NCBI GenBank assembly: GCA_011947345.1
Contig: JAAVTG010000957.1
Location: forward strand, 42,021 to 106,020
DNA length: 64,000 bases
Direction of reading: 5' to 3'
From: Phytophthora quininea
Lineage: Eukaryota > Oomycota > Peronosporomycetes > Peronosporales > Peronosporaceae
Shown: one piece after another, positions 35,319 through 46,014 of the stretch
Position numbering within the stretch: position 1 is the first letter of the stretch
Layout of the letters: each line of letters begins with the position of its first letter
Program-made: the position numbers and the translations under genes
The notes under the pieces: model-generated
The model's database searches: none
Seen by the model: only the letters and a program-made list of their open reading frames with translations
What the model was told of the DNA's origin: nothing

Positions 35319-35393
35319 GAGATATCCGGGAGTAAGAAGCTTCCAACATTTCCAGACTTACGAGGGGCTCTTTTGCGCGCCCCTTGTTTGGGA

Positions 35394-36972
35394 TCAGGTT
35401 TTCGTTATTGCGTCCAGGTGTTCTCGAGGAGTGATACAGGCTCCCATGATTGCCGCTAAACCGTCTTCGTCCTTCGCGATGCGGTGCACTTCCATAGACC
35501 ACGGAGATAACAGCGTAGCCCATTGGAGGCATCGCCCCTCTAAAGACTTGGACGTGAACAGCCACTTAAGCACAGAGTATCGCGTGTAGACCTTGACGTG
35601 ACATCCCACTAGTATGGTATAAAACACATACAACACCCGAAGAAGCGCCACCACCTCTTTCTCGGCTAGGTGGTACCGCAGCTCCGAGTCATGCAGGGTT
35701 CGCCCCGTAAAACGGACTGGCAGGATAACTCCATCATACTCCTGGCCCAACGCAGCACTCGCAGCCCAGGGGTTTGCATGCACGATGATCACGAACGGCT
35801 TCTCGCGGACAGGGTGTCGTAGCAACGGTGTGGACACAATCTTCTTCTTGAGGATCTCGAATGCCTCCTTAGGTTGCTCCAGGTTCTGTCCTTCTCGGAC
35901 TTAATCTTCTGTCAGCTCATAGAGAACCGACGCGATCACGGGTAGCCCCTCAATAAACTTGTTATAGTAGTTGAGGCTGCCCAAGAAGGACTGAACCCCC
36001 TTCAAAGTCTGGGGAAATGGCAGGTCTGCGACTCCCTTGGCGATCTTGGGGTGGCCCGCAACCCCTCGGCACTTATCTCGTGGGAGAGGTACGGGATACT
36101 CAGTTTTCCAAACTCGCTCTTCGGCAGGCTCACAGAGATGCCCCAATACCTCAGGCGATAAAGCAACGCATCCAGATCGTAGCACAATTGATCCCATGTG
36201 GCCGCTCCGTGGGCGATGTCGTCAATATATGAACTCCGCCCCAGGACCGGTCCCATCTGCAGGGAAGCAGGGATATTCCGATGAAACACCGTCATTCCTT
36301 CAGTCAAGACTGTCAATCCAGCCGAGACTTCTGAGGTCGTTGGGGACGCCGTAATTCCTAAGAACTCCAACACGTCTGAGTCAACCGTGCTCTCCTCCTC
36401 AGGTGGGAGTCGAACAAAGCCCCACAAACAATTGTTGAGCATCTGTTGATAGATGAGCGGGGCGTTCTTCAAGCCAAACGGCATTCAAACCCACAGGAAA
36501 TGTCCAAGAGGGCAGACAAACGCCGAAATCAAGCGTGCCCTCAACATCATGGGCACCGCCCAGAAACCACTCGCCATGTCGAGACTCATAAACCACATCG
36601 CTCCTTCAAATCCGGTGAGGAGCTCGTCGATCAGCGCCAACGGGTAGAGAGACAGCCTAATTAGCTGATTCACCATACGGTAATCGATGCACAATCTGAC
36701 GTCCTTACCGTTCTTCTTCACCGCAATCACGATTGGAGAAGCCCAGTATGACTCAGAAAATTCGATCAACCCCGTTTCTTGCAGCTTTTGTCAAGCTCGT
36801 AGACCTGAGGCAACAGATGCGGCGCAATCTGGCGAGACCGTTGAGCGATCGGCTTCACATCACCGACGTCAAGTTCGCATACCACGCCCCTGGCCGGGGC
36901 TGGCACCGCATTTCCATTACCCAAGAAGATAGAGTGGTGTTTCTCCAGGATATTCCGAAGTTTCTGCTCCAT
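35394..36972 (-). pseudogene. Chronos-like element: reverse transcriptase and degenerate first RNase H
   Basis: Reverse transcriptase motifs: IVIAVKKNGKDVRLCIDYR (36740-36690), SLDMASGFWAVPM, MPFGLKNAPLIYQQML (36480) and SYIDDIAHGAATW (active site YIDD, near 36220). Then the gypsy RNase H position: PFVIIVHANPWAASAALG, where active enzymes have T-D-A-S, and VYTRYSVLKWL, where they have T-D-H. The catalytic aspartates are therefore gone while the fold is kept. Several frame breaks. Confidence 0.8.
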
Positions 36973-37687
36973 CTCTGGGGTGGTCTTGCCTTTTCTCCGA
37001 CATCGGCCTTGGACAAATCTGCGTTTGGCATCAGATCCTGAAGTCGCGGCACCACAGCAAGCTGATCTCTCAGCTGGGACACCAAATCCTCACCCTCGTG
37101 GAAGTACACTTCGGGCTCTGAACCGGACACTTCAACTGTCAAGCACACAGCATAGGCCATATTTAGTCTCTTCAGGGAGTCAACGACAACTCTGGGCATC
37201 TCTGGCTTGAACGTTCGCGCGAGCTCTGTGCGAGACTCAGCAGGAGAGCTTCCTCCCCAGTGAGTGGCGGTCTTCGTGGCGCATCCGGTCCTGTAATTGC
37301 AGCGACAGTCGTGGAGTTGCTGCGGGCGTTGAGCTGATCAGGCTCAACCTCATTCACTCCGACGCCCATTGCTTCTGTAGACGTCTCCACTTCTGCGCGG
37401 TCGTTGCGTTCGTCGCCGCGCACTTCTATGAACCGGTCAGAGGACGATTCCTCTGACTTACTCGCATAAGACCCCGTTATTATCACGGTTCGGGTCACTT
37501 CTCCAGATTTCTGCATCGCGCGGGCTCGGACAGCCCGTTCTTCTGGGGTACGAGTCAAGATCTTCGTGGGCCACTTGTATTTAGGACGCAAGACCGCAGG
37601 AGGGGCGTTTCGTTCCGCCTCCAGCGCTCTCTGTTCTGCCCGTCGTCTGAACTCCCTAGAGGGTGAACTCTCGTAAATTAACTGGTG

Positions 37688-38632
37688 TCATTCGCGATAC
37701 TTCAGGTTTCCTGGTCTCACGAAACGATCACCTCGAGGGAGATGTCCAAGTAGCACTAACCGAGCCACTGTAGTGTGCTGGTTAATGAAGACTGGGTCTT
37801 CCGAGATGTTCACCACGCCAACCGTCGCAGGGCGCCTCCTTGAGCTGTAGATCACCTGAGTAACCCACCGTTCTTCACGCTTGGTCCAAGTAACCACAGA
37901 GTCGGCATCCAGATGTCCATACTTCACCGGGACCTGCATAGATTCCCCGGGCACCAGCCTCCGAGATTCCGGCACGGTTACGGACACGTCAATTCCAAAC
38001 GGTGAGAACTTCGCCGCTCCCACCATCGGAACTTTCTCCTCGTCCGGTAACTTCAGTAATTGCTCCCGTGCACAGAGACGAACTCCAGCCGCCACCATGA
38101 AATCCATTCCCAATAAGCACTCCACTCCGTCTCCAATATTGCCAACCCAGATTGTCATCACGTACACCACTCGGACGCCAAGTGTGAGCTTGATATCCGC
38201 CTGACCAGTTATGTAGGTCGTAACACCTCCGAGCCCTTTCACTTTCAGTCGCGAACGCGTCTTCAACTTGAGGCCTAACTTGCGCGGAAGGTCGAGGCAC
38301 ACAATACTTGTTGACGCTCGAGAATCCATAAAAATCTGGATCCTGTGGTTGTTCACCGCACCATGAACCCACGCTACCGAGTGTTTGTCTTCCAATACGT
38401 GATCGGCCCACCACCCATATCTTTCTCCAGGAACTAGTTTGAATTCGACCTCACGGTCTTCCTCATACTCGAATCGTTGGGAAACATCTGGGGATCTTCC
38501 GTAGAACTGGTGGTCCGGTACTTCGTAGACAATGGTAGACGTACATTCGGGGTTATAGCGTTGAAATTCAAGGTCAGAACCGACATATGCAAGGGCGCAA
38601 TACTCTTGGGGCTTGATAGGCTCGGCGCGCAC
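37688..38632 (-). CDS. Chronos-like element: aspartic protease region
   Basis: Open frame of about 310 residues, unbroken. The retropepsin-like core reads NNHRIQIFMDSRASTSIV followed by VKGLGGVTTY and ECLLGMDFMVAAG. The catalytic triplet is D-S-R where D-S/T-G is needed, which should abolish activity. It joins gag upstream and reverse transcriptase downstream through broken frames (37172-37591 is a polar linker). Confidence 0.7.
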   Translation of the reverse strand: MRAEPIKPQEYCALAYVGSDLEFQRYNPECTSTIVYEVPDHQFYGRSPDVSQRFEYEEDREVEFKLVPGERYGWWADHVLEDKHSVAWVHGAVNNHRIQIFMDSRASTSIVCLDLPRKLGLKLKTRSRLKVKGLGGVTTYITGQADIKLTLGVRVVYVMTIWVGNIGDGVECLLGMDFMVAAGVRLCAREQLLKLPDEEKVPMVGAAKFSPFGIDVSVTVPESRRLVPGESMQVPVKYGHLDADSVVTWTKREERWVTQVIYSSRRRPATVGVVNISEDPVFINQHTTVARLVLLGHLPRGDRFVRPGNLKYRE

Positions 38633-38693
38633 TGGGACCCCTCCCAGCGAGCCTATTCGTTTAACGGCGACGCCCCTGAGGTGGTTTGACCCT

Positions 38694-40658
38694 TCAGCAA
38701 TTGCTAAAGTACCTCATCTGGCAAATCTTGGAGTGCGCCATCGCAAGCCAGTTGTCGGACAGCGCGTAACGCTGCCCAATCGTCGCAGAGACCTTCACGA
38801 TGGAAATCTCCACACTTGGCACACGGTTGACGTTTACATGCTTGGGTAGGATGTCCAGCTTCATGGCATCGTCCGCAGATTTCATCCCGCCAGCAGTTCG
38901 ACGCATTGTGAGAATAGCTGTTGCAGCGCTCACAGTAACGTTGTCTGTTTCCTCAGATTGTGGAAAGTGCACGTGACGATCTTCTGCCTCAGAATCTTCG
39001 TCAGCTTCGTCGGTCAACATAGCCCGGCGTCTTTCTAAGCGACGTGGGGACCGGTAGTTTGCAAGCGGCGAGGGCTTGTACTTCGCTCCAGACGGCCTGA
39101 CCATCGGAGAATCTTCTTCTTTCTGCAGGTTCATTTTCTCGATCCACTTGAGCTGTTCCTCTAGTGCTTCGATCGAGTCATACTTGCCTACGGAAAGAGA
39201 GGTCTTCGTCGATTGATCTGTCAGTTTGGAGACAAATCGGGCGATATGCTGAGTCCGGGCGGACGCCGGGCGCCGCCACGGCACCTTCACCTTCTCTGCA
39301 TCCGCATTCAGTCGATACAGGAATCGTCGTGGGGTTTCTCCGTCCCGAGGCCGGAGCTTGATATATCGATCATGCTTGTGGCCTGGTGACTTACAGAACT
39401 CCCGCCGAAATCGCTTCGACACAAATGCCCAATCCTTCCGCTTGTCAGAGTCAAGCTGTACGAACCAGTCTCTCAGGCCGGCAGGCAGCCGCCCTCAGTT
39501 GTCGGATCTTCATCACGGGTGGCCACATCCTCATGGTAGCAGTGTAGTAGAAACGCTCCCACCAATTGGCGCGATCTTCCAGACCGGCATCCGGGTCGAA
39601 CATCTCCACCGAGTTATACTGGATGAACGGGCGGAAGCCCATGCTAGAGTCGCCTTGGGGAACGGCCATCGCTTGACTGACCTCCGCTTCCATGTCTCAC
39701 TCCCAGTCGGACTCAGAACTAGATTCATCATCTCCACAGCTGCCACTGGAGTCGGGATCAGAGGGACTCCCATTCTCGCGTTCTCGATGCAGCCTGCGTG
39801 AGCCAGAGTCCGAGGACTTCGAGCTCCGATTGGCCCGGTCCGAAGCCGAGGTACCCGGTTTGTACGATGTCTTCCAGGACGCATCAGACCTCTTTGCCGG
39901 CTTGCTCGCCTTCTCGCTGGTGATCTTGGGCTCCTCTTTGATACGGACATGGGGAACGCCATTCGTCGCCCTCCTCGCCGCGTCTTCTCCAGACCTAGGA
40001 CCTGGTGCTGCTGGTTGAAAGGCAGCCGAGGCCACCCCTGGCCATACGGCGCCAGGAAACGCTGCTTGGAGTTGCGCGGCGTACAGAGCTTCAACGGCAG
40101 ACTGTTGCTGTTGCCCGATGTAACTGCTGGAGGGGATGCGATTTTAGAAGGATCTTCATGGCGACTCTTCGCAGGATCGCGACCCTTCGACGAAGCTCTA
40201 TCAGGGAAATCATTGGGTACAGTCGCCTCCTGACTCAACTTCAAGTCGTGTTCACGCTAAATGCGCGTCGCCAACGCTTGCTTCTGCAAATACTCGGCAG
40301 CGAGCCTTTGCACCTGCTCCTCGTAAGCCTTCAGGCGCGCGGCGTCTTCCGCGGCATTACGACTTCGGTCTTCCTCCAGACGAGCAACCAGGTCAGCTTG
40401 CTCTTGCACTTGTTGCTGCTCTTGCTTGGCTTGAGCTTCTCACACGGCGTTAAGCTCGAGCTGAATAGCCTCAAGGCGATCCTGCACTTCCTGGTTGGCG
40501 ACGAGAAGTTGGGCTGTCTCATGAGCTCTGGTGCTGCTCTCAGCCACGTTCAGAAGTCCGGCGCGTTGTAGTTGCTCGATTAACGCGGCGTTTTGTCGCT
40601 GCGCGTCCTCTTGCATCCGCGTCATCTGCGCCTTCATCTCTTCACGGGCTTCCCTCAC
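38694..40658 (-). pseudogene. Chronos-like element: gag with coiled coil and three zinc knuckles
   Basis: From the 5' side: coiled coil (MREAREEMKAQMTRMQEDAQ, 40658-40440), a Ser/Arg-rich region (39700-40030), a capsid-like part (FIQYNSVEMFDPDAG; RFLYRLNADAEKVKV), then three knuckles in one frame at 38780-38930: CERCNSYSHNASNC, CGRCHEAGHPTQAC and CAKCGDFHREGLC. Frames change several times, so the protein is not continuous. Confidence 0.7.
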
Positions 40659-40947
40659 GCATTGCGATCAGGGCGACTTCCGAGGCGCCCGAGCGCGCAG
40701 ACCCAGCTCTGGACGAGGTCCTCGAGGACGATGAGGCCCGGCGCGCGGTTCTCGATCTCCGAGTATGGCTCGACCAGGAAGAGGCTGCTGCGACACTGCC
40801 TCCGACTTCAGTCTTCTCCAGCGACGTCCCACGTTGGGACCAGGCACCAGATCGGTGTGATGATCGTCGAGTGCTCGAACTGGCAGACTCGTGGACCGAA
40901 CCTCTGTCGTCCGTGGAGCTTGGTAACGGCTTGTTCGCGGGATCGCG

Positions 40948-42585
40948 TTAGTCATCGTGGCGAGTAGTAGTCGACGGATACAGCATCAGTGGAACACAGG
41001 CACCATTCGGGTCCGCCCCAACCGTGGTTGTTTGCGTCCAATACGCCACACCTTCGAACGTTGGTCCCAGCGTGGGGCCATTTCCAGCTCCTGCCGCGTA
41101 GTCCGTTGCCGAGAGGAACGAGGATCCAGACGAACTCTGCTCAGACTTGCTTTGTGTGCCACTTGGGGCACCCATCGGCGCATCCGAGACGGCCTTCTTC
41201 GTACTTCCGCCTTCAGATTCAGCGGGAACTTCATCCGTATCCATGTTGGAACCCTCCGCTGTCTGCAAAGACTGCGCAGGCGAGGGACCCAGCTGCTGTC
41301 GCTTCATCTGAGGTTGTCCAGAAGTACTCGACGCAGGGCTTTGACGACGTGTTCTCGCAGATCGGAGACGCACGATGAGCTCTTGTCCGAGATACATACC
41401 CGCTTCTTCAGACATGAGTATGTCACCTTCAGCGTCCGCCGGGTATCGTTCCTCTTCGTCTTCTGCCGGAAGTGGGTCGGTCGACCTTCGGACGTGGAAG
41501 GGCACTCCTTGCATGATGGCATGCCACTCGTTTGACTCGTCGAGCAATCTCGACCGGATTTGATCAGCGTAGCGGCGAACGTCTTCCACTGGAGTGGTGA
41601 TAGAGCCAAACACTTCATCCCACATCGGTACCAGATTCACGAACTCGAACCCAGACTCCCGCAATAAAGTCTGGATGACAGCCACGCACATAGCCGACGA
41701 GAGCACCTCCAGCGACACCGTGTAGCCCTCCATGTTTGACAACAAGGGCAAACGCCGTCGATTTGGCGCCAATGCCGTGATCCAAGTCAGCTCCGGACGA
41801 GGATCCACGCTCAATTCCCGCGACAGGCCACTGGTTTCGAAAGCAGTACGCAGCCACGGTCCCATGTCGATTTCAGCTTCAGGTCGGTCACACACCAAGT
41901 CTAGCGGGGAGACCACGTTGCTTGATACACCATTCCATCCACGTAGCTGAGTCATACCATATTCCTGCGCGCGGGCGTCGTCCATACGAACCAGTTGGAG
42001 CGCCCCCATTGCAGACGATAAGTCCAGCGGAGCGAGAGCGTCTTCAACACCCACTGTGAGCCTCGCACCTTGTAGGAGCTGGACCAGTCGTGGCATCCTT
42101 GCTCCCGGAGTCGCCTCGAGTCGAAGTAGTGAACCTTCACTCGGGACTCTTGACTTGTGTGTTCTCCTCAGAGCTGAGATGTCTCGCTTTCCCAGCGTCG
42201 TAGCTGTTGCAGGGATCGTGAGCTCTCTCGGTGATCTTGGTACCAGCGCCGTTGATCCATCGCGGTCAGCTATTAGACCGGGACTTGAGTGGACGGACCT
42301 TGGCACATCAGCTCGTTGAGAGCCTCGTGGCATCGAATGTGTCGATGTCGGCCGTCCAGGCTTCACCAGCGCGGGCTGATACTCCTGTCCCGACACCTCC
42401 GGGTGCTCCTCCGCCTCAGGCATCGACTCATCTTCGACATCCGCAGGTGCATCTTGCTGTGGGGCCTGCAGGGCGAGCCGAGCAGGTCTTGACGCAGGCG
42501 GCGTTCTTGGTGTCGTTGAGTTGTCTTGTCCTTGAACCGAAGTCCTCTTCGCAGACTCGTCGTTATCAGATTTAACCGGTGACAT
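40948..42585 (-). CDS. Chronos-like element: extra ORF upstream of gag, function unknown
   Basis: 545 residues from ATG 42585 with no break, the longest intact retroelement frame in the window. The N-terminal third is Pro/Ser/Glu-rich and disordered-looking. The central third is folded-looking (RLVQLLQGARLTVGV, MGPWLRTAFETSG, LPLLSNMEGYTVSLEVLSSA), and the tail is Ser/Gly-rich. No known motif. Its place suggests a second structural or packaging protein of the element. The frame is intact although the rest of the element is broken. Confidence 0.55.
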   Translation of the reverse strand: MSPVKSDNDESAKRTSVQGQDNSTTPRTPPASRPARLALQAPQQDAPADVEDESMPEAEEHPEVSGQEYQPALVKPGRPTSTHSMPRGSQRADVPRSVHSSPGLIADRDGSTALVPRSPRELTIPATATTLGKRDISALRRTHKSRVPSEGSLLRLEATPGARMPRLVQLLQGARLTVGVEDALAPLDLSSAMGALQLVRMDDARAQEYGMTQLRGWNGVSSNVVSPLDLVCDRPEAEIDMGPWLRTAFETSGLSRELSVDPRPELTWITALAPNRRRLPLLSNMEGYTVSLEVLSSAMCVAVIQTLLRESGFEFVNLVPMWDEVFGSITTPVEDVRRYADQIRSRLLDESNEWHAIMQGVPFHVRRSTDPLPAEDEEERYPADAEGDILMSEEAGMYLGQELIVRLRSARTRRQSPASSTSGQPQMKRQQLGPSPAQSLQTAEGSNMDTDEVPAESEGGSTKKAVSDAPMGAPSGTQSKSEQSSSGSSFLSATDYAAGAGNGPTLGPTFEGVAYWTQTTTVGADPNGACVPLMLYPSTTTRHDD

Positions 42586-42606
42586 CCCTGGCACGTTCGG
42601 TATCAA

Positions 42607-43739
42607 TCCCTAGATCCGGGCACGCGCACCAGTTGTGGCGCTGCGAATTCGGGAAAAGTTGTCCGGGGCGTATGTGGCCAGACGAAGTAGCAGCGTGGTG
42701 GTCCCTGGGGATAACTTCTTCCAGGCAGCGTACCGAGCCTGCGTCAGGGGGTGTCTTGGCCAGTCGACTTGAACCTTGTAGTCTTGGGCACGAAGACTAC
42801 TTAACCAATACTAAAGTTATACATTACACAAACTCTCTTTGTCCTCTGTTCTTTGAAAGGCCCAGGACTCGGGCCTTAAAGGGTATCTTTGTTTAACTCC
42901 TAGCCCAGACCCAAGGCTAGCACGCGCACCAGTCCCCGAGAGGACAGCAACTCACACAATATCGGCTTTTCAGCCCAGAACACAATGCAAGTCACTCTTA
43001 GGAAGCAAAGCCCCCGTAATATAGCGCACCACCTACCTCACCGGGGCCTGACAGCACGTAGATATGGAGGAAGACTACTAGCAGTCGAACGCCTCTCGCG
43101 CCCGCCTCTTTGACCTTAGGATAACTTGACGGGCGTGGAGCCGCTTCCGCCGGGCCAATCTTCCGGCTTGCCACTTAGAAGGTAAAACGAACTCTGTTTG
43201 GTTAAAGATCTCATACAAACTAAAGATACTCCTGGCAGAAATCCAGTGCGCATCCTCGTGCAGTTGCCAAATCAGGGGATCGTGCTTGAACAGTCGCTTC
43301 CAAAGATACCACGGAAAATCCCCAGATTGACTGGGATTTCCCCGGATTATGGGAGCTTGTCACCATCCTGAGACTTATGGGGCTCTATTCTGGGGGAACG
43401 CTGCAAGCGGCCGCCAGGAGCATGTTTCCCAAATTAACTCAGAATCTGCATGATCCTTGGCCGGCGGCGCTCGGTCCAGGACTTAGCTTGCTTCGCTTGG
43501 AGCCCGCTCACATCATTACTCCACAGCGCCCAATCCCCTGTCCCCTGCTGGACAGGCAGTGAGAGTTCTCTCCACGCTCTCGGTTACTGTTGCGCTACTT
43601 GTTGCGCGTCACCATCCATCCACAATCCGCCAGACTTTACGGGCACATCATGTCAAACGTGCGGCGTAGCGTAGCAGCTAGTGGCGTCCTGCTGGCACAA
43701 TAAAGACAAAATCAATTAATATCACGAAGGAGAGCTATC
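42607..43739. other. leader and possible 5' LTR of Chronos-like element
   Basis: No gene. The stretch AGCACGCGCACCAG (42920) resembles GGCACGCGCACCAG (42615), a short direct repeat at what may be the LTR/primer-site border. Without a 3' LTR in the window the limits cannot be set. Confidence 0.35.
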
Positions 43740-44140
43740 GTAAGATGCTCATTGCGAAGCTTTTACCGGCGATTTTATCGCGCTGGTCCTGAAGGATGAA
43801 CGAGAGCATGAAAATTGTAGTGCAGCAGGACAACACTCCCCCTCCTCATATTCCTATGAACGACTTGCAGTTTCGTCCTGCTGTTATGGAGAGTGGTCGC
43901 GAAATTGAACTTGCTTTTCAACCACCAAACAGCCCCGACTTGAATGTGCTCGATTTGGGGCTGTTCGCAGCAATTTAATATCGCCAACAGCAACAGTGGC
44001 CTCGAGATTAAAACAAGTCATTGCAGCTGTCGAAGCGTCCTATTGGGAGCTTTCTCCAACTATAATTAATGCTACCTTCCTATCGTTGCAGTGCAGTATC
44101 GATAACTGCATCCAGCAGCGTGGTGAGAATCATTAGGGTG
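43740..44140 (+). pseudogene. Tc1/mariner-like transposase, C-terminal fragment
   Basis: MKIVVQQDNTPPPHIPM (second catalytic Asp) and, 40 residues on, QPPNSPDLNVLDLGLFAAI (third Asp), then VASRLKQVIAAVEASYWEL and FLSLQCSIDNCIQQRG. The order and spacing are those of oomycete mariner-like DDE transposases. The first Asp and the DNA-binding half are missing. A TAA follows FAAI. No ends seen. Confidence 0.7.
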
Positions 44141-44660
44141 CTTATTAGTGTCGTAAACGCAGTAAAAGCGAGTTTCGCGGTCCAATCCAACTTCCACACG
44201 GAACTCGCTGTCTCAGACGGTACTTCCCCATGTTTTTGCTCTAGGAACCCATACAATTCTCGATATAAACTATCGCTTTTGTGCCTCAGCGGCATCAAGT
44301 ATGGGATCAGACAGTGATATCAACTTTTGTATACTTTGGCTTGGAAACCGTGTCGGTAGATCGTGTTGGCATCAAATATACCAGGATATATGGGATGAGA
44401 GGGAACAATTAGGACAGGGTTGACTGTACACTCCGCGGCAAAGGTTTGGGACAGCTACGTTTTTAGCTGTAACTCGGCTTTTGAGATTGCTATTTAGATA
44501 TGATCCTCCAATCAAACAGCGAAACAACGGGCTTGTGAGAACAATCGAGATTTCGGCCTCCTTGAGGTAGCTGCCGTACAACTACGTGGCATCGGCACCG
44601 CGATAAAACTTAGGGACGCAAAAGGGCTTGATTTTAGTATCGGATTATGTTGCCATTAAT
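44141..44660. other. no gene recognised
   Basis: Spacer between two oppositely oriented Tc1/mariner relics. Short frames only. Confidence 0.35.
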
Positions 44661-45690
44661 CTAGTAGTCAATCTTGACACCACCTTTGCGGACCATCTTG
44701 AAGCAACAAATAGGCATGGAGTCCAGTAGATCGTGCATCTCCTTCGTCGTGACCAAGTCCCAAGCTTGCATGACCGCAGCTGTAAGATCTGGTATTGAGT
44801 TGTACTGTTTGCCGTGGTTGTAGACATTCCGAGCCAGAATGGCCCACACGTTTTCAATCGGGTTTAAATCGGAGGAGCGCGCCGGACAGTCCAGGAGTGC
44901 ACTCCTATCTCTTAAAAAATCGATAAAGTTTCGTTGGAGGTATGAATAGAAGCATTATCCTGCATAAATACAAAATCAGTGCCGTAGTTCTTGTCCCCGA
45001 ACAGGAGCAGGTGCTCTCAAATTGTGTAGATGTAGTGGCCAGAATTCTGGCGTCCATTCAGCACAACCAGCTCCGACTTTCCCTTGTACCCGAAAGCTCC
45101 CCACACCATCAGCGACCCGCCACCATTCTGTCGCTTCTTGTAATGACGCGGAGGACGACGAACGTCCCGCCAGTAGTACTTGTAGCGTCCGGGCCATCTA
45201 GGTTAATTTTTTTCTCGTCGGAAAATATAATGTAGGGCCAAACAACTTTTTCTGGGCTGCTGTAGAGAGTCTCTCTGCAAACTCTAGGCGGGAGGTCATG
45301 TGTTCCTTCGTTAACGGTAGCCTACAGTCCATTTTAGAGTAGTCTAGGAAGTCAACACAAGACAACAGTCTCTGGACCGTACGCACCGAGCACGGCAACT
45401 TGTAGGCGTCCTTTAACTCAGCCGCAGAGTACTCCCTAGTAGCAGCAGAACGAACGACTTGGCGAACTTGGCGGTCACTGAGACTCGGTGGGCACCCTCC
45501 CTTGTTCTTAGGTTTCGCAGGGCTCGAAGGGTGGCGCTAACGTCATTTCTGGACCGCTGCACGCGCCGCCCAATCTCACGGACCCCCATTCCTGCTTCGC
45601 GGAGGCCCTTCATGCGGCCACGCTCTTCGTAAGTGATGGGTGGTCCGCGTCCCTTAGTGAAAAAGCAACCAGATGGAGATTCGCGCGGAG
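44661..45690 (-). pseudogene. Tc1/mariner transposase, nearly full length but frameshifted
   Basis: Reads leftward: helix-turn-helix part GMGVREIGRRVQRSRN (near 45570), VRTVQRLLSCVDFLDYSKM, then the catalytic region with the first Asp before LDGPDG (near 45200), VFMQDNASIHTSNET (second Asp, near 44960) and ARSSDLNPIENVWAILARN (third Asp, near 44860), ending KGGVKIDY-stop at 44661. About 340 residues, the usual length. At least four frame changes. The third motif has S-S-D-L-N where P precedes D in active relatives. Confidence 0.82.
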
Positions 45691-46014
45691 AAACCAGTCT
45701 GCTACTGACGACTGGAACTCGTGCGAGCTTCAGCCTCAACAACACAACACAATTGGACTCGTGCTACGGAATGTCAAGGAAAAAAGTAGTAGCATCATAA
45801 GATAGGAAAGAGTTAGCAGCCAATCGAGCGAGAACGGTATCAAGTCGAGCAATGAGCGAGCGAGCGGCGCGGTGAGGAGGTGGGCGACAGAAGCCTCCCT
45901 ACAGCGCGACCGTGAAAGCAGTCTACTGTGAAGTACGAGTGTATCATTACCAGAATAATCATGGCACAATACAGATTAAATCGTGTACTTCATAGTTGAA
46001 CTGGTTAGCGACAT

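Larger units (their letters stand above)
32990..42900 (-). mobile_element. Ty3/gypsy element with dual RNase H (Chronos-like), 3' end missing
   Basis: Minus-strand element about 10 kb long. From its 5' side: an extra ORF (40948-42585), gag with zinc knuckles (38694-40658), protease (37688-38632), reverse transcriptase and first RNase H (35394-36972), a second RNase H (34925-35318), integrase and chromodomain (33019-34490). The second, archaeal-type RNase H between the first one and integrase is what has been reported for oomycete Chronos elements and plant Tat elements. No 3' LTR is seen: coding stops at 33019 and element A sequence follows by 32930. Many frame breaks. Confidence 0.8.
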
